This document shows, piece by piece, positions 55,491 through 64,000 of a DNA stretch of 64,000 bases (position 1 is its first letter; every line of letters begins with the position of its first letter). The notes beneath the pieces are model-generated. The model was not told the DNA's origin, ran no database searches, and saw only the letters and a list, made by a program, of their open reading frames with translations. This DNA is from Begonia masoniana. Lineage: Eukaryota; Streptophyta; Magnoliopsida; Cucurbitales; Begoniaceae. The DNA lies in NCBI GenBank assembly GCA_022432975.1, contig CM039512.1:45906309-45970308 (forward strand), given 5' to 3'. Made by a program: the position numbers and the translations under genes.

Positions 55491-57552
55491 TATAACAACC
55501 AGCACCTTGGTTAGGTATTTTTTCCGCGATTATTATGGTGTGAATTATGTAATAAGAAAATTATAAGTGAAAGTAGGTTTAATGGCAAGTATTGTAATTA
55601 GTGTGAGCTGGTTCGATATAAATAGGAAGAGGAAAGCATAAAATCTCATTTAAACTCTCCTGTAGCCGACTTTCCTCTTTTGGTGATTTGCTCCTTCGAC
55701 AACCGATTCCTCGCTTCTCTTTCTTCGACGATTCAAGCTCAGGTAAGGTTTAGATGATTCATTCATTAAGCTTTTGATTAAGGGTGATTACTGGTTGGTG
55801 TTTAAAGACTTAGAATCAGACAATGCTTAAATAATGACAGTATTTCGAGTCTTTTGTATTGGCATTGGTATAGAATCCTAGACGTTGTCGACGTTTTAGT
55901 TGAGAGTCTAAAATCTACATGAATCTGGCAGTTTAGGGGATGATGTCATTAATGTTTGAAAGTTAAGCTCTGCACACTAAGTGCTCAGCGAAATACCTTA
56001 GAGGTTCAAGCTAGAATCTAGGATGATTTCTTTAGCTAAGATTTTACCAGCTCTGAGTTTAGATTATTCAGGATATATTTAACATTGAAGTGTGAAATGA
56101 CCTAGGTGGAAAATGATTCAAGTGAAGGCACGGCATAGCAAAGGAATCTAGGTAAGTGAGTGCGTTAAGATTTCTGGCCATTAGGGCTCTACATCACAAG
56201 GGTGCTAGGTTAAGCTTGTTATTGACAATGTCTGGATGTTTGTGGTTTGTACTACGGTATATGCTGGATGTCTGAGTTTTCACTGTTGTAATGTTCTGTT
56301 TTGTATGTACATTTCAAACATTATGATTTACCTTCCAAAAATGCAAAACGTTTTATGAACATGCCCCTTTCATGAATGATATAAGACACTGAGATGTATG
56401 CAACTATATTTAAGTGAGGGTTGGGGTGGTTTGGCCATGTCACTGTCCAGGGATGGACCAAGATTACTGCCCGAGAGAGGGCCATGTACACGCACTCTGC
56501 CTACCCCCCCTTCGGCACTAATCCCTCCTTAATGCACGATAAATGATCGATGAATAAGAATATGATTTTATTGATTATACGTTTATGAGTAATTATGCAT
56601 GCGTTGCACTTCTTACTAAGCATTAGGTTTATAATTTGAACCTTATGATGTAGGTGACGAATTGAAAGGTGAGAATTTCATTCCAAGCGATAACATCTAA
56701 GTCGGGTTGCTGGATGGTACTCATGGCGTGGATTTTGTGCTGGGTGGCGATTTGACCTGAGGATGGTGCTCCTGGTCTGTTATGGTATAAGATAATAACA
56801 TAGAAGAAATAGTAAAAGAAAATTTTTATATGATGATAAGTAATTGACTTGTTCAATATTTATAAGTTTTAAAGGGGATTATAAGATTAAATGTTTTCAT
56901 CTGTTCTTGAACCTTTCGCCATGCGTATTCTATCCAAGTCTATAAACCTACGTACATGAGCATTCTGGAAATGAGGTTTGAAGTCTATAGAAGATAAGAA
57001 TTAAGTTGTTGAGTGGTGGATGTGTTTTGTAGATGTATTCGGTAGATGAGCGGTGGATGTGTAATGGTGGATGTTGATCGGTTACTGTTGAGCGGTGGAT
57101 GTGTTTTGTAGATGTATTTGGTAGATAAGCGGTGGATGTGCAATGGTGGATGTTGATCGGTTATTGTTGAGCGGTGGATGTGTTTTGTAGATGTATTCGG
57201 TAGATGAGCGGTGGATGTGTAATGGTGGATGTTGATCGGTTACTGTTGAACGGTGGATGTGTTTTGTAGATGTATTCGGTAGATGAGAGGTGGATGTGTA
57301 ATGGTGGATGTTGATCGGTCACTATTGAGCGGTGGATGTGTTTTGTAGATGTATTCGGTAGATGAGCGGTGGATGTGTAATGGTGGATGTTGATCGGTCA
57401 CTGTTGAGCAGTGGATGTGTTTTGTAGATGTATTCGGTAGATGAACGGTGGATGTGTAATGGTGGATGTTGATTGGTTACTGTTGAGCAGTGGATGTGTT
57501 CGGTAGTAGTAGACGTGTTCGAATTTAAGGCATTTAAATATTCTACACTTAT
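55491..57552 (+). mobile_element. LTR G, related to B, 3' truncated
   Basis: Starts TATAACAACCAGCACC (TG changed to TA) and resembles B throughout. TATAAATA box at 55617-55624, donor 55743, micro-exon 56106-56151 (46 nt, one extra base breaking the frame), exon 3 from 56654 with a 14-codon tail (DELKGENFIPSDNI). A 79-bp tandem array fills its end, and element H cuts it at 57553. Confidence 0.8.
57011..57500 (+). repeat. 79-bp tandem array in LTR G
   Basis: About six copies of a 79-bp unit (starts near 57016, 57095, 57174 ...), consensus beginning GTGGATGTGTTTTGTAGATG. Each unit has three internal GGTGGATGT words, so a shorter repeat was amplified first. Confidence 0.92.
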
Positions 57553-60500
57553 TGTAACACCTGAAAATTTTACCAAATATTTTAGCTATGTGCTTAGAGT
57601 TTCGTACGAAATCTTAGGGAGTTACCCAAACGAAAGATAAATGGATGGAGAAACCAAAAATTTAGATTTTTTTAGAGGGATTAATTAAAAGAAGAATTTA
57701 AGATGTATATGGTTTAATTGGATATTTGATTGGAGTAGCTTCTTCATAAATCCACTACAATCCATGTAACCAAACACTCCAATCTCTCTCTCTCCCACCC
57801 TCCCTCCCTCCCTCCCTAGCAGCCAAACACCCCCCCCCCCCCCCTTTGTTCTTCTCTCTTCTACGCTATCAGCAAATCGACCCCCCCTACTCCTTTAGTT
57901 TTCTTCATCTCCAGAACACATTTTTCTCTCCCTCTACGTTTGTCTTCAGCAGCAAAACAATCTCTCCCCCCCTCAATTTCCTTTTTTCTCCTCCAGTGGC
58001 TCACACTCACCCATCCTCTCTCTATTCTTCACGGTTTCTCCAGCCCTTCCTCCATGGTCGACGACTTCTCATTTCTCAGAGCTTCAATCGTTGAAGAAAA
58101 ATAAGGTAAGAGTGGATGTTGGCTTAGGGTTATTTGTGTTGATGGAATGGTGTGCATTTGGGAGCATTTTTGTGGAAGATTTTTTTTTGGAGAGTTGTAA
58201 ACCCTAAATAATTGCACGTAATGTTGGTTGTTTTGCTGGGTTTTATCTCCATTTGGACGTTTGACTAATTTATATAAAGGTATTGATGATAGATTGGAGA
58301 GGAAAATACATTTAGTGTTTATTGTGGTGAGGTATGTTGGTGGATGTTGGCATTTGTTATGAATGCACGAAAATGGGAGATTCCTTGCTGAATGTTCTCT
58401 CTTAATGGGTCTTCAAACATGTTAAATAATTATGCTGAATGTTCAATTAGAAAAGGTTTGAGTTTGGTTAAGTTTTAATGAAAGTCTGAAATTTTGAATT
58501 AGGAGCAGGGCAGTTTCGGGTTTATCAATTTTTGGCAAATCTATCGACTTCCGTTTTAAAAACTATTTTGGTGTGTTAAACTAGACACTTTAAGGAAGCC
58601 ATAGCCTTTGGAATCAAGTCGTTTCGATATGTATCGTAAAAGTTTTAAATTTTTGAAGTTGGCTCAATTTCTAGGTCAAAATCTGGGTTTGGTTATGGCA
58701 TTGGTTTGTTGGTTGAAAATTTGTTTAAATGCTAATTGTTTGGTGTGTTTGACTTGAGCATTATGACATGTGATATATGGTTCGTTTGGTTATGGGATTT
58801 GGCCTCCATTGAAGTGTGGTGAATGGTATGAGCATTATTTTGATTGTTGTTGGAGATTAGGAGATTTCATGCACTTATTCTGGGTTTGAATTCAAGTTCT
58901 ATTATTATTGGACATTGGATGTTAAGCGCTCCTGGTGTCTCTTGCTGATTTTGAAGTTTAGTTTAATGTTAGCCAAAAATCTGAGGATGTAAATTGGTTA
59001 TGTTCTTATGAATGATGTTATGATGTTTAGGTTTCCAAGTTCTGCGGACAAGAATACAATTGAGTACAAGTTGAGATAAATTTGCTAAGGACGTCAAGTA
59101 AGTAATGTTACGCGCATATTATAGGTTCGTGCATCCCCGAGACGTTCAAGACTTTCAACTTTGCAGCAACAGGTAAGTTCATAACCGTAGGTTGGCCCCT
59201 AAGGCCCTACATCACGGAGGTACTAGGTTTTCCGTTCTGTCGGGTTGTTTTGGGTAGAAAGGTTATAGTTTATGTTCTGAGTTGTCAATGTTCTACTTCA
59301 CAGCATGTTCTGTTATTTCTGTGTCTGCTGTTTAAGTTTAAGCACTGAGAATGTTCATGCATACACGTTTTACTGAAAGTTCATGCAAAGGATGATTTCT
59401 GTACACGGTTTTGAAGTTAAGCAAGATAAAATCTGACTGAAATGTACCAGTTATGTGTGGAATGGGAACTGACCCACTGTTACTGTACTGTTATATATAT
59501 ATGTATAATGTATTACTTAATGTGCCTATTGTGCACACACTGTTTATCAGTTTCCCTATAAGCCCCACATACACCTCTCTGCCACTGAAACGTAATGTAC
59601 TGTACTGTCACTATTTTTCTGAAAAGTTTCATGCATAGCATATGCATCACTGCATTCTATATGTTCTTACTGAGCTTTAGGCTCATAGATGAACTCTCTG
59701 ATGTAGGTACTGAACCCGTAGATGAGGAGTTAATGCCTCAGTCTGATGTATAAGTGATCGGTGGCTCGAGCTTGCGTGGGATTGGTTGTTGCAGCCAAAC
59801 ATGTTTCTGTTCAGAGGTTTAAGTTTTTAAAGTGAAGTTATGTCTGTAAATTTTACTTAAATTTTGGTGTTTGGTTTTAAAAACTCTGTTAGTGAATTCT
59901 GGAAATCCATGTCAGGTTCTGTATTGTCTCTGAGATTTTGAAACAATGTATAGATTCTGTGTCAACGTTTAAAACCTCTGTATTTGACAGTTGAAATTAT
60001 TTTCTGAAGTATTCTGAAATTGTTTGGAATATTTTTCTCTTTTAGGGTTTGCATGGATTACCCTTGATTCTTGAGGTATCCATGCAGTCTGTTTTCTTAA
60101 CCTTCTGTTGTGTTTTCTGATATGTCCAAAAGAAATCATGTTTCGAATCTAGTCTTTATTTTTGGAAGTTTTGAAGCTTCTGCATCGGCAGATGCCTTTT
60201 TCTGTTTTATGTCTTCTGTTTCCTGTCATCCGTAGAAGTCTCATGTTTACTGTTCATTTCGGTAGATGTCTTCAGTAAGAAGTTTTCTGTTTACTGTTCA
60301 TTTTGGTAGGTGTCTTCGGTGAGAGCTTTCTGTTTTACATCGCCCGATGACGTCATTCACATCATCCGTCTCACGTCATCTGTTTTGTCTTATTCATATC
60401 CACCGATTGCCACTGTTCATATTTTGTCTTATTCATATCCACCGCCAAATAGTGTTTCTGCCTTAAGCTTTCTTCTACCGATTTTGTTCCATGTCTGCAT

Positions 60501-61218
60501 CTTCTGATGATGTCACAACATCTTCCGTCTGACGTCATCGCATCTTCCGATTTCATCTGTTGTCTGCATCTTTCAATGACGTCACAACATCTTCCGTCTG
60601 ACGTCACCACATCTTCCGATTTCATCTGTTGCCTGCATCTTCTAATGACGTCACAACATCTTTCATCTGATGTCATCCCATGACTCGTCTTATTCACATC
60701 CACCTGTGAATAGTAAATTTCTGTTTGTAGTTTGCATCTACCGGTACTGTTCACTTTTGTCTTATTCACATCCACCGATTAATGTTCACTTTCTTCTTAT
60801 TCACACCTCCCACCCGTATTTCCTGTTTTCTGTTGCCATTAATAACTGTCATCCAGATTCTTTTTACATGTCTTCATGCACTCTTCGAATTCCACTTTGC
60901 CGGATATTCTGAATGTCCAAAGTCTAGTTTACTTCTGTCTCCTTTTTTTCTTTAGTCTGTTATTTCTGTGGATAGAAGAAATTAACGTGTCTTCTGATTC
61001 TATTCTAAGTATTCTGATTCCCTTCTGTTGTTTATACTATAATTCGTCTTATCTGTGTTTCCCGTTTTGATTCTGGCCCCCAGAGAACTCTCTCTCTGTG
61101 TCAATGTTTTAAAAGTATAATGTTTAAAAAAAAAATGTATAGTCTGAATTTCCCGTTATGTCTCGGAGTGATGACTTGACTCTCGGACCCCAATCGGATT
61201 CGGTCTCGGGCCGTCACA
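57553..61218 (+). repeat. Element H 5' LTR
   Basis: A pyrimidine-rich leader with long C runs (57831-57845) contains ATG at 58054, whose frame ends in TAA (58102) one base before donor AAG/GTAAGA (58106). A phase-compatible 48-nt micro-exon lies at 59125-59172 (ATAG/GTTCG ... CAACAG/GTAAGT). GGCCCCTAAGGCCCTACATC follows, and exon 3 starts at 59707 after TTACTGAGCTTTAGGCTCATAG...GATGTAG. The exon 3 tail (TEPVDEELMPQSDV) is 14 codons before TAA. Confidence 0.82.
60340..60790 (+). repeat. 69-bp tandem repeat with TGACGTCA sites in LTR H
   Basis: TGACGTCA palindromes, the classic bZIP (TGA/CRE) site, occur at 60348, 60530, 60577, 60599 and 60646. The spacing 60530-60599 and 60577-60646 is 69 bp, the period of a tandem repeat of about 2.4 copies. 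TCTTATTCAYATCCACCG words repeat on both sides. The array lies in the LTR's 3' third. Confidence 0.88.
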
Positions 61219-61308
61219 GTTATGGTATCAGAGCCGCCAGGTTTTAAAAGCGGTTCTGGAAGAATGTCTGACTGCGCAACCCCGCCACATGGGATCGCTC
61301 CACCAACT

Positions 61309-61367
61309 GTAAGTGTTCAGGTTTCCGTAACTATTCTGTTTATTAAATTTAGTTATTATGTTTATAG
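61309..61367 (+). other. Element H post-PBS leader intron candidate
   Basis: AACT/GTAAGTG ... TTTATAG/G, 59 nt. Removing it would put the upstream ATG (61264) out of frame with gag, so splicing could decide whether that upstream start interferes. Confidence 0.55.
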
Positions 61368-61380
61368 GATTATTTTAGAT

Positions 61381-62293
61381 ATGGCAAGAGAGGATAATAG
61401 GAACAACAATAATCACACGGATGCTCCACGTGACACCAGTGGAGACAGATTACGGCGACTCCAACCGTCTATGTTTGATGGACAATCGACGGACCCTACT
61501 CACGCCAAGGAGTGGATCCGACAGATCGAACGAATGTTCAACTATACCGAGGTGGAAGAAAGCAAGAAAGTGACGTGTCATGTTTCATCTTACCAAGAAT
61601 GCTGGATTTTGGTGGGATACAGTGCAATCGTCTACAGTAGCATTAAGCTGGGAAGAATTCAAGAAGATCTTCTATGAGAAGTACTTCAACCGCAGTGTGA
61701 AGAAGGAAAAGATGATCGAGTTCTCTCGACTGCGGTAAAATGGATCAGTGGCCGAGTATGTTCAGAAGTTTGAGTTATTATCCCGCTATGTAACACATTT
61801 GGTGGACACCGACGAGAACAAGGTACACCAGTTCATCCAGGGTCTGAAGATGGAACTTTTACGAGGGATTACGACCGAAGGATTTGACGAAGCACCGTAT
61901 ACGAAGGTAGTAGCAAAGACTTTACAGTTAGAAGCAATGGAGATGAGGTTCCATGGACAGGAAGAACCTCTGGGGGAAATTTTCAAGGACAATTTTCCTC
62001 AGCTGAACAATGAAGGGCAACAACCGCAGGGGTGTCAAAAGGACGAGTGATGATAGAATTGGCCAAGGGAATGAGAAGCGTGCACAAGGATATGTTCAGT
62101 TTCCCCAATGCCCGAAGTGTAATAAATTTCATGCTGGTGAGTGTAAGGCGGGTTTGGGCCGCTGTTTCAACTGTAATGAAAGGGGTCACCTCCTCAGGGA
62201 CTGTCCGAAGAAAATTAGAGGCTGATGTTTTAATTGCAGCGAGACAGGTCACCTCGTCAAGGACTGCCCAATGCTAAATGAAGGACCTGCGTG
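61381..62293 (+). pseudogene. gag: Element H gag, broken, two zinc knuckles
   Basis: Starts MAREDNRNNNN. The motif LRRLQPSMFDGQSTDPTHAKEWI opens the capsid domain. A frameshift near 61585 hides the next part in another frame (GFWWDTVQ region). A TAA at 61737-61739 is probably a mutated Gln codon, after which VAEYVQKFELLSRYV and HQFIQGLKMELLRGI continue. Two CCHC knuckles lie at about 62161-62203 (CFNCNERGHLLRDC) and 62227-62269 (CFNCSETGHLVKDC), separated by a TGA. The frame stops near the protease start. Confidence 0.87.
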
Positions 62294-63282
62294 AGAGCAC
62301 CAAGAGTCTCCACCCTCACAGATGCAGAGGATGCAGTGCAGCACACAGTAGTTATAGGTACATTTTAATTATGAAATATAATAAGTAATGAATAACAGCG
62401 TGTGTTGTGTGGATTAAGAATATAAAATATTAGGAGATGTTATGTCAATTAGCTTAGGAGTTTAAGGATGTTACCTAGTAATGGAATGAAGTAGACTTGA
62501 GGACTTAGAAAGTTTAGGAGGTTTGGAGTAATGTTGTAGATTTATCTACAACAAGTTTGCGAACAAGAGAATGGTTAGATGAATCATTACAAGAAAGTCA
62601 AGAAAAACATTCAGAACTCAACTAGGTTGAACAAAAGAGTGTAGATTAGTTAGTAAACTTTGGAGAAATCCTTGGGTGATATGATTTTTATGTTAAGTAC
62701 TGAAGTTCGGAGAACGATTGGAAGGAATGATAAGAAGTGTTAAGGATAAGTGAAGGGGATTAGTTAGATTAAATAGAGGGTTAAATATTTAGTGTTACAT
62801 GAATTGAGGATATCAAATAGGGAGAACGAGGATTGGCACGAAAATTTTTTTAAGTAAATTTGGATGTGAAGCTAAGTCAGGAGATCTCAAAGGTTCGACT
62901 CGTACTTAACGAAGTTGTAGCCGATGAATACATGAATGATTTAAGATTAGAGTAAATAGTTTAGAGCAAATCAATGGTGAAAGTTAGGGATTTGACTGTG
63001 TTAGAGTTAATAGAAATTTAAGTTTGACCAATCGAGCACAGCAAGTGTAGTTAAAAAAAAAAAAAAAATTTACATTCAAGGAGATAATGAGAGAGATCAT
63101 TAGTGAACAGAGTTTAATAACCAGGTACTGGAATCTGCAGTTTAGAATGAATGAATATGGAAGTGGAGAAATTAGATAGTGGAAGTGTAGAAATTAGATA
63201 GTACTTAAATGGATTAATAGATTGAGAGACCCTTAAGACTAAGCAAATTTTGAGGACAAAATTTATTTTAAGGAGGGTGGAA
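62294..63282 (+). other. Element H non-coding tail and polypurine tract
   Basis: No gene. About 62510-62930 resembles part of element A's non-coding region. The stretch ends TTTTGAGGACAAAATTTATTTTAAGGAGGGTGGAA, containing the polypurine primer. Confidence 0.65.
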
Positions 63283-64000
63283 TGTAACACCCGAAAATTT
63301 TACCAAATATTTTAGCTATGTACTTAGAGTTTCGTACGAAATCTTAGGGAGTTACCCAAACGAAAGATAAACGGATGGAGAAACCAAAAATTTAGATTTT
63401 TTTAGAGGGATTAATTAAAAGAAGAATTTAAGATGTATATGGTTTAATAGGATATTTGATTGGAGTAGCTTCTTCATAAAGCAACTACAATCCATGTAAC
63501 CAAACACTCCGTCTCCAATCTCTCCCTCCCTCCCTCCCTCCCTCCGTAGCAGCCAAACACCCCCCCCCCCCCCCCTATTTGTTCTTCTCTCTTCTACGCT
63601 ATCAGCAAATCGCCCCCCCCCCCCCCCTACTCCTTTAGTTTTCTTCATCTCCAGAACACATTTTTCTCTCCCTCTACGTTTGTCTTCAGCAACAAAACAA
63701 TCTCTCCCCCCCCTCTATTTCCTTTCTTCTCCTCCAGTGGCTCACACTCACCCATCCTCTCTCTATTCTTCACGGTTTCTCCAGCCCTTCCTCCATGGTC
63801 GACGACTTCTCATTTCTCAAAGCTTCAATCGTTGAAGAAAAATAAGGTAAGAGTGGATAATGGCTTAGGGTTATTTGTGTTGATGGAATGGTGTGCATTT
63901 GGGAGCATTTTTGTGGAAGATTTTTTTTTGGAGAGTTGTAAACCCTAAATAATTGCACGTAATGTTGGTTGTTTTGCTGGGTTTTATCTCCATTTGGACG
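63283..64000 (+). repeat. Element H 3' LTR (partial)
   Basis: The first 718 bp of the 3' LTR, nearly the same as 57553-58270. It keeps the in-frame ATG and the TAA directly before the leader donor, so that stop existed when the element inserted. Two C runs (63561-63575, 63615-63627) are longer than in the 5' LTR. Confidence 0.9.

Larger units (their letters stand above)
57553..64000 (+). mobile_element. Element H: non-autonomous gypsy element, 3' LTR incomplete
   Basis: 5' LTR 57553-61218 (3666 bp; TGTAACACCTGAAAATTTT ... GGCCGTCACA), primer site TGGTATCAGAGCC at 61223-61235, gag only, about 1 kb of non-coding DNA, polypurine tract AAGGAGGGTGGAA before the 3' LTR at 63283, which runs past the window end. 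No protease active site or pol. The class is the same as element A. The visible part of the two LTRs is nearly identical outside C-runs, so insertion is recent. Confidence 0.9.

Noticed and set aside
59031..59097. A 67-nt exon in LTR H before the 48-nt micro-exon
   Set aside because: The intron between them would be 27 nt, below what plant spliceosomes use; one of the two acceptors must be unused, and the 48-nt choice fits the phase of the other LTRs.

Overview
The window is intergenic DNA from a flowering plant, most likely a eudicot. It is AT-rich and has split introns. It is packed with Ty3/gypsy and Ty1/copia LTR retrotransposons, a Mutator-like element (MULE) and a hAT relic. The only host gene I recognise is the 3' part of a UDP-N-acetylglucosamine pyrophosphorylase gene (23252-24494, minus strand). 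I cannot name the species.

Layout. 1-5585: a gag-protease-only Athila-like element joined to a leader from another retrotransposon, its LTR from 4111, and a small rearranged fold-back. 5586-20748: a nest of insertions. LTR D (minus) sits in a hAT transposase gene. LTR C (minus) abuts D. C is interrupted by a complete non-autonomous gypsy element A (6230-14681, target duplication TATAT) and by solo LTR B (15179-17587). 20749-22521: hAT remnant. 22522-25481: the host gene fragment and a 100-N gap. 25491-33519: a MULE with a 9-bp target duplication, a broken transposase gene, a convergent GRF zinc-finger gene, and solo LTR I in its left terminal repeat. 34338-35765: a second D copy, inverted relative to the first. 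35766-53622: Tekay/Del-type element E, decayed, with a pol-less copia element in its protease-RT region (40194-48125, target duplication ACATT). 53623-64000: LTR F cut by LTR G, cut by non-autonomous element H, whose 3' LTR runs off the window.

Main observation. The long LTRs A, B, C, E, F, G, H and I differ in sequence but share one gene-like plan. A pyrimidine-rich leader follows the promoter and ends in AG/GTAAG or a similar donor. A micro-exon of exactly 45 nt follows in A, B, C, E, F and I (46 in G, 48 in H). Next come a donor, a GGCC-N-GGCCCTACATC motif, structured repeats, a TTACTAAGC-type branch site, and a GATGTAG/GTGA acceptor. In one reading phase the micro-exon (14 whole codons) runs into an acidic tail. 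That tail is exactly 14 codons before a stop in six of the eight families (B, C, E, G, H, I). The 5' LTR of E has an in-frame ATG, giving a complete 34-residue ORF. I know of no description of such a split LTR-encoded micropeptide. A further short GTAAG...AG intron follows the primer-binding site in all four leaders visible. The 3' third of each LTR carries a family-specific tandem or palindromic array.

Limits: all splice sites, homologies and target duplications were read by eye; nothing was aligned or searched by program.
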